Below, piece after piece: positions 52,040 to 60,976 of a DNA stretch of 64,000 nt. A program made the position numbers and the translations under genes. Every line of letters starts with the position of its first letter. The stretch's first letter is position 1. The stretch covers positions 62,001-126,000 of the forward strand of contig NZ_PDJC01000001.1 of the NCBI RefSeq assembly GCF_002563675.1, written 5' to 3'. Under the pieces are notes generated by a model. It was given only the letters and a program-made list of their open reading frames with translations. It ran no database searches and was not told where the DNA came from. The stretch comes from Propionicimonas paludicola. GTDB taxonomy: Bacteria; Actinomycetota; Actinomycetes; Propionibacteriales; Propionibacteriaceae.

Positions 52040-53103
52040 GCCAGGCGAAGGTGCGTCCCCGCCGGACCGGGATCATGCTCGGCCCGATCGGAGTGCCGTG
52101 GCGTCCGCGGATCCTGCTGGTCACGGTGGCCACCACACTCGTGGCGCTGGTCGTTCTCGCCGGTGGGATCGCCGCCGGTTCGGCGGGCCTGTCGATACCT
52201 GACGTCCTGGCCGCGCTGGCGGGAGCCGGCGATCAGGCCACGTCCTTTATCGTCGGTGAACTCCGACTTCCCCGTGCCGCGGCCGGGGCTGCCGTGGGCG
52301 CCTGCCTGGGCCTGGCCGGGGCGCTGACCCAGACCTTCTCCCGCAACCCGCTGGCCACCCCGGACATCCTGGGGGTCACCTCAGGTGCTGCCGCGGGTGC
52401 GGTCGCCGCCATCGTGCTCGGTGGTGGCGGATACTCGGTCGGCGCCTCCCTGCTCGGCTTCGGGATCCCGGTGGTGGCCACGGTCGGCGGGTTGGCCGCA
52501 GCCGCCCTCGTCTACGGACTGGCCTGGCGCGGCGGCGTGGACAGCTACCGGATCATCCTGATCGGCATCGGGCTCACTGCGAGCTTGGGAGGCCTGACCA
52601 GCTACCTGCTGGTTCGCGCCCAGCTCACTCAGGCCGGTGCCGCCAGTCAGTGGCTGGTCGGCAGTCTGTCGGGCATCTCATGGACCAGCGTCTGGCCGAT
52701 GCTGGTCGTTCTGGGGTTGGCGATCCCGGTGCTGGTCAGTCAGTCGTCCGGGTTGGCGCTGAGTCCGTTGGGTGATGAGTTCTCGACCAGCCTCGGCCTG
52801 GCTCTGCAGCGACATCGGCTGATCGTGATCGCCACCGCCGTCCTGCTCACCTCGGCCGCCGTCGCCGCGGCAGGGCCGATCGAGTTCGTCGCCTTCGTGG
52901 CACCGCAACTCGCCCAGCGGCTGGCCGGCACCGCTCGTCCGCCACTGGTGGCATCGGCGGTCAGCGGCGCCGCCCTGGTGTTGGCGGCGGACGTGCTGGC
53001 CCGCATCCTGCTGCCCGGCGAGATCCCGGTCGGGATCATCACCGCGGTGATCGGGGCCCCCTACTTGATCTGGTTGTTGATCCAACGAAAGGACGTCCGA
53101 TGA
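52036..53103 (+). CDS. Iron-siderophore ABC transporter permease (FecCD family), second
   Basis: 355 aa. Same fold: GELRLPRAAAGAAVGACLGLAG, FSRNPLATPDILGVTSGAA and GPIEFVAFVAPQLAQRLAG. GTG start overlaps the first permease stop by 4 bases; upstream in-frame codons lie in that gene. Together they form the membrane channel. Confidence 0.93.
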   Translation: MSQAKVRPRRTGIMLGPIGVPWRPRILLVTVATTLVALVVLAGGIAAGSAGLSIPDVLAALAGAGDQATSFIVGELRLPRAAAGAAVGACLGLAGALTQTFSRNPLATPDILGVTSGAAAGAVAAIVLGGGGYSVGASLLGFGIPVVATVGGLAAAALVYGLAWRGGVDSYRIILIGIGLTASLGGLTSYLLVRAQLTQAGAASQWLVGSLSGISWTSVWPMLVVLGLAIPVLVSQSSGLALSPLGDEFSTSLGLALQRHRLIVIATAVLLTSAAVAAAGPIEFVAFVAPQLAQRLAGTARPPLVASAVSGAALVLAADVLARILLPGEIPVGIITAVIGAPYLIWLLIQRKDVR

Positions 53104-53942
53104 TCGCGCTGGAAGCCGAACGCCTCCGGCTGGGCTACGAGCAGAAGGTGGTTCTCGACGGCATCGACCTGGGCATCGAGCAGGGCAGTGTGACCACCCT
53201 GATCGGCGCGAACGGCTGTGGGAAGTCGACCCTCCTCAAGGCGTTCGGACGACTGCTGACCCCGCTGGGCGGCGAAGTTCGGCTGTCCGGGCAGCCCCTG
53301 CGGGAGCTGTCCGCCAAGCGGCTGGCCCGGCGGCTGGCTGTGCTGCCCCAGAAGCCGCTGACGCCGGCAGCGACCACCACCCGCGACCTGGTGCTGCGGG
53401 GACGTTCGCCACACCAGAGTCTGCTGCGCCCCTGGACGCCGGCCGATGCGGCCACCGTTGATGCTGCCTTGGCCGCGACCGGCCTGACCGACTTGGCCGA
53501 ACGGGACGTGAACACCTTGTCCGGAGGTCAGCTGCAGCGGGCCTGGGTGGCGCTGGTGCTGGCCCAGGAGACGCCGACCATCCTGCTCGATGAGCCGACC
53601 ACCTACCTGGACCTCAGTCATCAGCTCGAGGTGCTGCGGCTGGTCCGGCGGATCAACCGCGAGCGGGGGACCACGATCGTGATGGTGCTCCACGATCTCG
53701 GCTTGGCCGCCCGGTTCTCCGACCGCCTCGTGGTGTTGCACCAGGGTCAGGTGCTTGCCGATGGGACGCCCTGGCAGGTGCTCACCCCCGAGGTCTTGGC
53801 CACGGCCTTCGGCCTGGCAGCTCGGGTGGTCCCTGATCCGGTCACCGGTTCTCCGCTGGTGGTGCCGATAGAGCCGTCCGACGACCCGTCCGCAGCGGCC
53901 GCAACTCGGCACGATTCTGATCAGTTAGTTAGGTTAGGCTAA
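53100..53942 (+). CDS. Iron-siderophore ABC transporter ATP-binding protein (FecE-like)
   Basis: 280 aa. Walker A GANGCGKST, signature LSGGQLQRAWVALVLAQ, Walker B TILLDEPTTYLD and H-loop VLHDLG. ATGA overlap with the second permease. The last codons (QLVRLG and the TAA) are encoded by the left half of a perfect iron box, so coding sequence and operator are superimposed. Confidence 0.94.
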   Translation: MIALEAERLRLGYEQKVVLDGIDLGIEQGSVTTLIGANGCGKSTLLKAFGRLLTPLGGEVRLSGQPLRELSAKRLARRLAVLPQKPLTPAATTTRDLVLRGRSPHQSLLRPWTPADAATVDAALAATGLTDLAERDVNTLSGGQLQRAWVALVLAQETPTILLDEPTTYLDLSHQLEVLRLVRRINRERGTTIVMVLHDLGLAARFSDRLVVLHQGQVLADGTPWQVLTPEVLATAFGLAARVVPDPVTGSPLVVPIEPSDDPSAAAATRHDSDQLVRLG

Positions 53943-53947
53943 CCTAA
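53929..53947. promoter_or_regulatory. DtxR/IdeR iron box, exact consensus match
   Basis: TTAGGTTAGGCTAACCTAA, 19 of 19 consensus bases. It overlaps the last 14 bases of the ATPase gene and ends 4 bases before the ATG of the binding-protein gene, so the latter has its own iron-regulated promoter and probably a leaderless or nearly leaderless mRNA. Confidence 0.93.
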
Positions 53948-53951
53948 CCTC

Positions 53952-54962
53952 ATGAACCCACGAACTCTCACGTCGGTCGTTGCTGCGGCCGTCACGTCTG
54001 TCCTGGTCCTGGCCGGCTGCGCCGCCCCGAGTGCTCCGGTCGCGGGCGCATCCCCGAGCTCGTCCGCCGCCGGGTGGAGCTACACCGACGACATCGGCAA
54101 CACCGTCACCTTGGCCCAGCGGCCGGCCCGAATCGCCGGTTTCACCGATCAGGCGCTGTCGCTGTTCAGCTACGGCATCGCGCCGGTCGCGGTCTTCGGG
54201 CGCACCGACGTGGCCACCGACACTCGGTTCGGCGGCTTCGACACCAGCGCCATGAAGATCGTCGGCAACAGCTATGGCGAGATCAACCTGGAGGCCCTCG
54301 CCCAGGCCAAGCCTGATCTGATCGTGACCGGGGTCTACCCGACCGACCGGGCGGGGACGATCGACTCCACCCAGCCCTACTACGGCCTCAAGGATCGGGA
54401 GCAGCAGGCGAAGCTCGCCGCGATCGCGCCGATCGTGACGGTCAAGGTCGGCGGGGCCGGACGCGACCTGCTGGCGTCCAATGCTCGGCTGGCGATCGCT
54501 CTGGGTGCTGACCAGGCGAAGGTCGATGCCGACAAGGCCGGCTTCGAGAAGGCGGCGGCGAACCTCACCACGGTGGCGAAGTCGTCCGGCCTGAAGGTGT
54601 CGGCCATGTACGCCGATGCCAACGGGATCTACCTGGTCAAGCCCGAGGACGAGCCGGAGACCCAGCTCTACAAGAGCCTCGGAGTGGACTACACGGAGTT
54701 GAACCCCGGCGGTGACTACTACTGGGACATCTACAGCTGGGAGAACGCCGGCAAGGTGAAGGTGGCCGACATCATCCTGCTGTCCGACGAGGGCTACCAG
54801 GTTGAGGACCTGCGCAAGCAGAAGACCTTCGCCGACGACCCCGCGCTGGTGGCCGGACAGGTCTACGAGCGCCGGGTCGCACCGATGAGCTACTCGGCTC
54901 AGGCCAAGAACCTCGACGTGCTGGCCGGCTACCTGGGCTCGTCGAAGAAGGTGACCAGCTAG
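53952..54962 (+). CDS. Iron-siderophore-binding lipoprotein (FecB/FepB family)
   Basis: 336 aa. Signal peptide with lipobox LAGC (Cys23), then the class III periplasmic-binding fold: DDIGNTVTLAQRPARIAGF and INLEALAQAKPDLIVTG. No ribosome site precedes the ATG. Captures ferric siderophore for the FecCDE-type transporter encoded upstream. Confidence 0.92.
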   Translation: MNPRTLTSVVAAAVTSVLVLAGCAAPSAPVAGASPSSSAAGWSYTDDIGNTVTLAQRPARIAGFTDQALSLFSYGIAPVAVFGRTDVATDTRFGGFDTSAMKIVGNSYGEINLEALAQAKPDLIVTGVYPTDRAGTIDSTQPYYGLKDREQQAKLAAIAPIVTVKVGGAGRDLLASNARLAIALGADQAKVDADKAGFEKAAANLTTVAKSSGLKVSAMYADANGIYLVKPEDEPETQLYKSLGVDYTELNPGGDYYWDIYSWENAGKVKVADIILLSDEGYQVEDLRKQKTFADDPALVAGQVYERRVAPMSYSAQAKNLDVLAGYLGSSKKVTS

Positions 54963-54977
54963 TACTCGCCCCCTGCT

Positions 54978-55015
54978 CCGTCGGCCGGTCCTCGCGCTCT
55001 GGGGCCGGCCGACGG
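54978..55015. terminator. Bidirectional terminator hairpin
   Basis: Perfect 11-bp GC-rich stem (54978-54988 with 55005-55015), 16-nt loop, in the 114-bp gap between the convergent binding-protein and MBL genes. Confidence 0.65.
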
Positions 55016-55076
55016 CCTGTTGCCGGTCGTGGCGTGCTCCGGGGATGCCACGAGAACCGTCCCCGCGTCGTGTGGA

Positions 55077-56456
55077 TCAGGGGAGCTGGACGGTCTGGCC
55101 GAGCTCGGCCACCTGGACGTCCAGGCCCAGGTCGGTCCGGATCGCCTGGGCCAGCTCGGCAGCCGACTCCGGCGTCCCATGGACGGTGAACACCTGGGTC
55201 GGCCGGGGCGACAGCGCGGCCAGCCAATCCAGCAACTCCGAGCGGTCGGCATGCACCGAGAACTCCTCGTCCTGCAAGATCTCGGCGCGCACCGGGATCT
55301 GGCGACCGTGCATCTTCAGGTGCTGGGCTCCGTCGAGCAGCAGCCGTCCGCGGGTCCCCTCGGCCTGGTAGCCGGCCAGCACGACGGCATGGCGTGGATC
55401 GGGCAGCATGTGCTCGAGGTGATGCAGCACCCGGCCGCCGGTGGCCATCCCCGAGGACGAGATGATGATCGAGGGCACCTTCGGGGAGTTCAGCTTCATC
55501 GAGTCCTCGGTGCTGCGCACCTCATGCAGCTGCGGCAGATCGACGAAACTGCCGGCGTCCAGGTCGGGACGCAGTTCGTCGGCGAACCGGGTCTCGGTGT
55601 AGATCCGCAGCGCGGCCAACGCCATCGGCGAGTTCACGAACACCGGCAGCGTCGGGATCCGTCCGTCCTTGTGGAGCTGGGTGAGGGTCTGCAGGACGAC
55701 CTCGGTGCGGTCGACGGCGAAAGCCGGGATCAGCACCGAGCCACCGCGCTTGGCCGTGCGCCGGATCAGGCTGGCCAGCGGCTCGTGGGCCGCCCCGGCC
55801 GGGTCGTGGTGCTCGCGTCCGCCATAGGTCGACTCGATCAGCACGGTGGTCGCGCCGTCCGGGATCTCCCGCGAACGCAGCACCGGATGCTCGGGCCGTC
55901 CCAGATCGCCGGAGAAGATGATCGAGGTGGACGGGGTGGTCAGCCGGATGCTGGCCGAGCCGAGGATGTGCCCGGCCCGGGTCCAGTGCGCCGTCCAGCC
56001 GGGCCACAGCCGGACATCCACGTCGAAGTCGACCACCCGGAACTGGGTCAGTGCCTGCTCGACATCGCCGATGGTGAACAGCGGCAGTGGCGGCTCGTGC
56101 TTGGAGTAACCCTTCTCGGCGGCATGCTCGGCGTCCCGCTCGGCCAGGAAGGCGGCATCGCGCAGGACGATCTCGGCCAGCTCGCAGGTGGCCTCGGTGG
56201 CCAGAATCTCCCCGGCGAAGCCGTTGCGGACCAGCACCGGCAGATAGCCGACGTGATCGGTGTGGGCGTGGGTGATCAGGATCGCGTCGAGCGACTCCGG
56301 CGGCACCGGGAATGGCTGCCAGTTCAGTTCGCGCAGGTGCTTTTCGCCCTGGAAGACGCCCGCGTCCACCAGGACCTGTCGTCCGGAATCGTTCACCAGG
56401 TACTTCGAGCCGGTGACCGTGCCGGCCCCTCCACTGAAGGTCAGGCTGGTTGCCAT
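55077..56456 (-). CDS. Metallo-beta-lactamase/beta-CASP family RNase-like protein
   Basis: 459 aa. HAHTDHVG (His63, His65, Asp67, His68) is the metallo-beta-lactamase zinc motif. GHILGSASI, FSGDLGR, IESTYGGR, then ISSSGMATGGR and FSVHADRSELLDW are the beta-CASP motifs of CPSF73/YSH1-type nucleases. Bacterial members process RNA as endo- or exonucleases. Cytoplasmic, stand-alone. Confidence 0.9.
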   Translation of the reverse strand: MATSLTFSGGAGTVTGSKYLVNDSGRQVLVDAGVFQGEKHLRELNWQPFPVPPESLDAILITHAHTDHVGYLPVLVRNGFAGEILATEATCELAEIVLRDAAFLAERDAEHAAEKGYSKHEPPLPLFTIGDVEQALTQFRVVDFDVDVRLWPGWTAHWTRAGHILGSASIRLTTPSTSIIFSGDLGRPEHPVLRSREIPDGATTVLIESTYGGREHHDPAGAAHEPLASLIRRTAKRGGSVLIPAFAVDRTEVVLQTLTQLHKDGRIPTLPVFVNSPMALAALRIYTETRFADELRPDLDAGSFVDLPQLHEVRSTEDSMKLNSPKVPSIIISSSGMATGGRVLHHLEHMLPDPRHAVVLAGYQAEGTRGRLLLDGAQHLKMHGRQIPVRAEILQDEEFSVHADRSELLDWLAALSPRPTQVFTVHGTPESAAELAQAIRTDLGLDVQVAELGQTVQLP

Positions 56457-56734
56457 GCCTCCAGCTTGCCCCCGATTCGTCCGAATCGGTGAGAACAGGG
56501 ACGGTTGTCTGGTCGGCTGGTGGCGCGGTGACCCAGCTGTGGTCAGTCCGAGAAGGCGATCACCCCTCCGTGCCGGATCTCTGGGCCTCCGCGCCGAGCC
56601 GCCTGGTCTGGGGCCGGGTTGGGCAGACCATTCTCGAACTCCGTGGCTGGGTTGGTCAGTTGGCTGAGGCTGGGTGGGGGAATGGGGTCAAGGGATACGT
56701 TCTTCGAACGGTCTGCCCAACCCGCCCTTTGGGG
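56457..56734. repeat. Non-coding gap with a long-range inverted repeat
   Basis: 278 bp without a credible gene. Perfect 15-bp arms CGGGTTGGGCAGACC (56615-56629) and its complement (56711-56725) enclose an 81-nt region, and near-complementary TTC/GAA pairing continues just inside. Several GGGTTGG/GGCTGGG words lie between. It could be a small non-autonomous element or a structured RNA. Confidence 0.5.
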
Positions 56735-57451
56735 TCAGCGAGTCGGAGCCTGGGGGACGGGCAGGTGTTCGGCGCGGAACTGGTTCACCGGGGCGTCGGA
56801 CGGGTAGCCCAGGGCCAGCCCAGTGACCAGCTTGTACTTCGGATCGAGGTCGAACTCGGTCTCGAGCGGGCTGCGCCAGGTGGCCAGTTCGCCCATGGCG
56901 CAGCTGCCCACGCCATGAGCGGTCGCCGACAGCATCAGGGTCTGCAGCATCAGCCCGCCGTCGTGCGCCGAGAATGGCAGCAGATCCTCATGCACCAGCA
57001 GGAAGGCCACGGTCGGGGCGCCGAAGAAGGCCAGGTTGCGGCGAGCGTGGGCGTCGCGTCCGTCCCGATCGCCGCGGACGATGCCGAGCTGCTGATAGAG
57101 CCCGACCCCGACCTTCACACTGCGCTTGCGCAGCTCGTCGGGGTAGCGCTTCCAGGTCGGGAAGTCGCCGTCGGGAAGGGTGCGCCGCAGCCAGGCGCGT
57201 AGGAACGCGCCACGCTCGCGATGGCGCAACTCCAGTGACTCGTCGAACCGAGCCAGGTAGGCCGCCCGCAGCCGATCAGTCCGGTCCCCGGAAGCCACGG
57301 CCAGCAGGTACGGACGGGTGTTGCTCCAGCTCGGCGCGTGCCGGGCATCGTCGAGGATCTCGGCCAGGACGTCCGCGGGGATCGGGTCGGGTCGGAAGTC
57401 CCGCACGCTGTATCGGGCCTGAACCAACTCGCTGAAGTCCTTGGATTGCAC
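56735..57451 (-). CDS. Nitroreductase family FMN oxidoreductase
   Basis: 238 aa. N-terminal RYSVRDFRPDPIP and HAPSWSNTRP bind FMN; C-terminal AHGVGSCAMGE and LVTGLALGYPSD complete the fold. NAD(P)H-dependent reduction of nitro or quinone compounds. No visible ribosome site oddity; stands alone. Substrate unknown. Confidence 0.9.
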   Translation of the reverse strand: MQSKDFSELVQARYSVRDFRPDPIPADVLAEILDDARHAPSWSNTRPYLLAVASGDRTDRLRAAYLARFDESLELRHRERGAFLRAWLRRTLPDGDFPTWKRYPDELRKRSVKVGVGLYQQLGIVRGDRDGRDAHARRNLAFFGAPTVAFLLVHEDLLPFSAHDGGLMLQTLMLSATAHGVGSCAMGELATWRSPLETEFDLDPKYKLVTGLALGYPSDAPVNQFRAEHLPVPQAPTR

Positions 57452-57783
57452 GGCGCTCAGTGTAGGTGGGCGCCGGGCAGGTGAGCCGTCCGTCGCCCGG
57501 CTCGGCTGGCCGGCCTCATCCCCCGGGGTTGCTGCTGCACCGTGCTACCGCTCTGCTCACGCCGCTACCGGACCCTTCACCGTGCTACCCGTGTACGGGT
57601 AGCACGGCGTGCGACGGGTAGCGCGGGTCGGTGGACGGGTAGCGCGGCGAGTGGCGGGTAGCGCGGCGAGTGGCGGGTAGCGCGGATGAGTGGACGATCT
57701 TGCCGACTCCCGGACGTCGGATGCACGAGGTAGCCTGGCAGCGATCGACGGCCCACTCGATCGTGATCCCCCTCGGAGGGCCG
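57452..57783. repeat. Short tandem repeat array upstream of the L,D-transpeptidase
   Basis: 332-bp gap. Five copies of CGGGTAGC(A/G)CGG start at 57596, 57615, 57636, 57655 and 57674 (spacing 19, 21, 19, 19). The first forms the right arm of a perfect 12-bp hairpin (57580-57591 with 57596-57607, loop TGTA). Two further GTGCTACCG half-copies lie upstream at 57542 and 57582. The array ends about 100 bp before the gene start, so it sits in its promoter region. Confidence 0.75.
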
Positions 57784-58728
57784 ATGCCAACACCAGCTCG
57801 CAGGTCGCCACTGGGCGCCATGGTTGCACCCTTTGCGCTGATGGCTGCCCTCTCGCTGGCGCTGGGCATGCAGACCCCGGCCGGTATCAGCGCCGGCACG
57901 CAGGTGGTGGCTGAGCTGCCCGCGGTGAGTCCGTCCAGCGCGGCGACTCCGTCCGCGACCCCCAGCCCGACGTCGACTCCGACCGTCACGCCCAGCCCCA
58001 CTCCGCCGCCTGCTCCGCAGCCGCCGCCCGATCCGCTGGCCGGATTGAGCAAGAAGGAGCACAAGGCGTTCTCGGCCTGTCTGAAGCGGCAGGTCGGCGC
58101 GCACTCGTCCGGCACGTGCGCCACGCTGGCGATCTCCCGGCTGAAGAAGGCTGGCTTCTACCACTGGCCGGCCAGCTCCGGCATCGGGGTGGCCGGGGCG
58201 AATGCGCTGCTGAACTACCAGCGCTCCCGCGGGCTGACCCCGACCGCCACCACCACTCGTCAGACCTGGATCGCCCTGGCCACCAAGGCCAAGGCGGTGG
58301 ACGCCACGCTGCCAGCCAAGTGCCTGGGCAGCGGGGTGAACCTGTGCGTGAACCAGGGCCAGCGCAAGCTCTACTTCCTGCGCGACGGCAAGGTGGTCCG
58401 CACCTTCAAGGTGCGCCTGGGCGGCTACAACTATCACCCCAAGACGCACAAGTGGCGGGTCTTCCCGACCGCCAACGGCTCCTGGCGGGTGTTCGACAAG
58501 CAGGTGAACCCGAAGTCGGACAATTACGGAAGCGGCGCCATGCCGTACTCGGTGATGTTCCACCCGGACATGTACGTCCACTACTCGCCCGGCTTTCACG
58601 CTGATGGCTACGCCAAATCCAGCCATGGCTGCGTGAACATCGGCCAGCTCAGCGAGGCGATCTGGATCTACAAGCACACCCCGGTCGGGGCGAGAGTGAC
58701 CGTCTTCACGCCCAAGAGCGCGGCCTGA
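57784..58728 (+). CDS. Secreted L,D-transpeptidase (YkuD) with peptidoglycan-binding-like domain
   Basis: 314 aa. Signal anchor at about 11-30, Ser/Pro/Thr linker (about 45-80), a peptidoglycan-binding-like domain (GVAGANALLNYQRSRGLTP, about 135-155) and a YkuD domain with LYFLRDGKVVRTFKV and catalytic SSHGCVNI (Cys283). Makes 3-3 cross-links or attaches proteins in the cell wall. GGAGGG just before the ATG fixes the start; longer in-frame sequence upstream lies in the repeat region. Confidence 0.9.
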   Translation: MPTPARRSPLGAMVAPFALMAALSLALGMQTPAGISAGTQVVAELPAVSPSSAATPSATPSPTSTPTVTPSPTPPPAPQPPPDPLAGLSKKEHKAFSACLKRQVGAHSSGTCATLAISRLKKAGFYHWPASSGIGVAGANALLNYQRSRGLTPTATTTRQTWIALATKAKAVDATLPAKCLGSGVNLCVNQGQRKLYFLRDGKVVRTFKVRLGGYNYHPKTHKWRVFPTANGSWRVFDKQVNPKSDNYGSGAMPYSVMFHPDMYVHYSPGFHADGYAKSSHGCVNIGQLSEAIWIYKHTPVGARVTVFTPKSAA

Positions 58729-58755
58729 TTTCGTCCCCGGTGTCAGGATCGGAGC

Positions 58756-59916
58756 ATGACGAACTTCGATCCGTCCACGATCCTCACCGATGAGCTGCTG
58801 GCTCGGTTCCGGCAGCGGGCGGCCCGCCACGACGCGGAGAACACCTTTCCCACCGACGATCTGGCCGACCTGAAGGCCGCCGGCTACCTGGCGATCCTGG
58901 CTCCGGCCGAGCTCGGCGGCGGCGGACTCGGCCTGGCCGAGGCGTCCGCGTTGCAGCAGCGACTGGCGGCGGCCGCTCCGGCCACCGCGTTGGCCGTGAA
59001 CATGCACCTGGTGTGGACGGGCGTGGCCAAGGTCTGCGCCGACCGCGGGGTCACCGGCATGGAGTTCATCAGCAAGGGTGCAGTCGACGGCGAGGTGTTC
59101 GCCTTCGGGATCAGCGAGGCCGGCAACGACCTGGTCCTGTTCGGCAGCGACACCCAGGCCGTCCCGGCCGAGGACGGCAGCTACCGGTTCACCGGCACCA
59201 AGATCTTCACCTCGCTGGCCCCGGTGTGGACTCAGCTCGGCCTGCACGGCCTGGACACCACCAGTCCGGACGCCCCGAAGCTGGTCTACGCCTTCGTCCC
59301 GCGCACCGAGGACGTCATCACCCGCGACGACTGGGACACCGTCGGCATGCGCGGCACCCAGTCCCGGACCACCGAGCTGCACGCAGCCAAGGCGCCGGCC
59401 GCGGCCGTGGTCCGCCGGGTCGACCCGGGCCCGAACCCCGACCCGATCGTGTTCGGCATCTTCAGCGTCTTCGAACTGTTGCTGGCTTCGGTGTACACCG
59501 GCATGGCCCAGCGGGCCCTGGAGCTGGCCGTCGCCACGGTCGAGCGGCGCCAGTCCAAGAAGACCGGTATGGCCTACAGCCAGGATCCCGACATCCGCTG
59601 GCGGATCGCCGAGATGGCGCTGGCCTACGACGCGATCGGCCCGCAGTTGGCCGCCCTCTGCGCCGACGTGGATGCCCTGGCCGACCACGGCCCGCGCTGG
59701 TTCTCGCTGCTGGCCGGAATGAAGCATCGCGCGGTGACCGCGGCCAAGCGGATCGTCGACGACGCCATGCTCGTGGCCGGCGGTTCGTCCTACTTCTCCA
59801 GCAACGAGCTGAGCCGGCTCTACCGGGACGTCCTGGCCGGCCAGTTCCACCCGTCCGACCCGGAGTCGGTGCACGCCACGGTGGCCACGGCCTGGCTCGG
59901 CCCGCTGCAGACCTAG
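58756..59916 (+). CDS. Acyl-CoA dehydrogenase family protein
   Basis: 386 aa. N-terminal helical domain with AELGGGGLGLAEASAL, middle FAFGISEAGND (FAD-binding strand region), WDTVGMRGTQSRTTEL and a C-terminal four-helix bundle with LVAGGSSYFSSNELSRLYRDV. The usual catalytic Glu position could not be assigned confidently, so an FMN/FAD monooxygenase-type relative (DszC-like) is possible. Confidence 0.83.
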   Translation: MTNFDPSTILTDELLARFRQRAARHDAENTFPTDDLADLKAAGYLAILAPAELGGGGLGLAEASALQQRLAAAAPATALAVNMHLVWTGVAKVCADRGVTGMEFISKGAVDGEVFAFGISEAGNDLVLFGSDTQAVPAEDGSYRFTGTKIFTSLAPVWTQLGLHGLDTTSPDAPKLVYAFVPRTEDVITRDDWDTVGMRGTQSRTTELHAAKAPAAAVVRRVDPGPNPDPIVFGIFSVFELLLASVYTGMAQRALELAVATVERRQSKKTGMAYSQDPDIRWRIAEMALAYDAIGPQLAALCADVDALADHGPRWFSLLAGMKHRAVTAAKRIVDDAMLVAGGSSYFSSNELSRLYRDVLAGQFHPSDPESVHATVATAWLGPLQT

Positions 59917-59965
59917 TCAGCCGCCACCTGGAGGTGCTTGGCTAGGCCTCAGAGAGGAGCGGGGA

Positions 59966-60808
59966 ATGGTCCGGGTGCCACAGGAGCTTTTCGATGCCTA
60001 CCTGTTCGACCTGGACGGCACCATCTACCTCGGTGACCAGCTGTTGCCCGGGGCCAGTCGGCTGGTCGCAGCGGTGCGCCACTACCAGCGTCCGCTGCGC
60101 TTCCTCTCGAACAACCCCACCCGGGATCCGGGGCAGTACGCAGCCAAGCTGACCGGCCTGGGCATCCCGACTCGGCCGGACGAGGTCGTGAACACCGTGG
60201 TGACCACGGTGAACTGGCTCAAGGCCAACCACCCGGACGCCGTGGTCTTCCCGATCGCCGAGGCGCCGCTGGTTAGGGCGTTGACCGAGGCGGGGATCCG
60301 GATCAGCGATCGTGCCGAGGAGATCGACATCGTGATCGCGTCCTACGACCGCGGCTTCGACTACCGCAAGCTGCAGATCGCCTTCGACGCGATCTGGTTC
60401 CACCGGCGGGCCTTCCTGATCCAGACCAACCCCGACCGGTTCTGCCCCTATCCGGGCGGCCGCGGCCAGCCCGATGCCGCCGCCATCACCGCTGCCATCG
60501 AGGCAGCCACCGGCACCACCTGCCGACACAGCTTCGGCAAGCCGGATCCGCTGATGCTGCAGACTGCCCTGGCCACCTTGCCGTCGGTGAAGGTGGAACG
60601 GGTGGTGATGGTCGGCGACCGGCTGCACACCGACCTGGAGATGGCGACCGGCGCCGGGGTCCGCTCCGCCGTGGTGCTCACCGGCGAGGCGACCGCCGAG
60701 CAGGTGGCCGGGCTGCCGGCGGCGTCCGCCCCGGACTTCGTCCTGGACCGGATCGATCGGCTGATCCCGCCGGGCCTGTGGGGCGAGCTCGGCTGGGCGT
60801 CCTGCTGA
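59966..60808 (+). CDS. HAD-IIA family phosphatase (NagD/AraL-like)
   Basis: 280 aa. Motif I LFDLDGTIYLG (Asp nucleophile), motif II FLSNNPTR, cap domain, motif III GKPDPLML and motif IV MVGDRLHTDLEM. Such enzymes hydrolyse small phosphates (sugar phosphates, 4-nitrophenyl phosphate). GAGAGGAG precedes the ATG. No obvious partner genes. Confidence 0.88.
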   Translation: MVRVPQELFDAYLFDLDGTIYLGDQLLPGASRLVAAVRHYQRPLRFLSNNPTRDPGQYAAKLTGLGIPTRPDEVVNTVVTTVNWLKANHPDAVVFPIAEAPLVRALTEAGIRISDRAEEIDIVIASYDRGFDYRKLQIAFDAIWFHRRAFLIQTNPDRFCPYPGGRGQPDAAAITAAIEAATGTTCRHSFGKPDPLMLQTALATLPSVKVERVVMVGDRLHTDLEMATGAGVRSAVVLTGEATAEQVAGLPAASAPDFVLDRIDRLIPPGLWGELGWASC

Positions 60809-60884
60809 ACGACGCCACCACGTCTTAGCAGGGGAGGTCGGGGACCGGGCCGCGGAGGCACCGAAGTGCTGCTGAGTAATGCTT

Positions 60885-60927
60885 CCTACCCATTTCTGCG
60901 GCCTCGTCGGGGGCGCAAATCGGTAGG
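60885..60927. promoter_or_regulatory. Inverted repeat upstream of the VOC protein gene
   Basis: CCTACCCATTT (60885-60895) and AAATCGGTAGG (60917-60927) are inverted repeats matching at 10 of 11 bases, in the 168-bp gap before the VOC gene. Candidate operator or mRNA hairpin. Nothing else found in this gap. Confidence 0.4.
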
Positions 60928-60976
60928 TAGAGTTCGAGCCCAGCCGGGATCCTGGTGGATACGTCGGGAGTACCTC

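Noticed and set aside
56615-56725. Insertion sequence ends
   Set aside because: Arms only 111 bp apart overall, no transposase and no visible target-site duplication; kept only as an unexplained inverted repeat.
57596-57685. Possible CRISPR array
   Set aside because: Units are 12 bp with 7-9 bp between them, far too short for repeat-spacer structure, the intervening bases are similar, and no cas gene is near.
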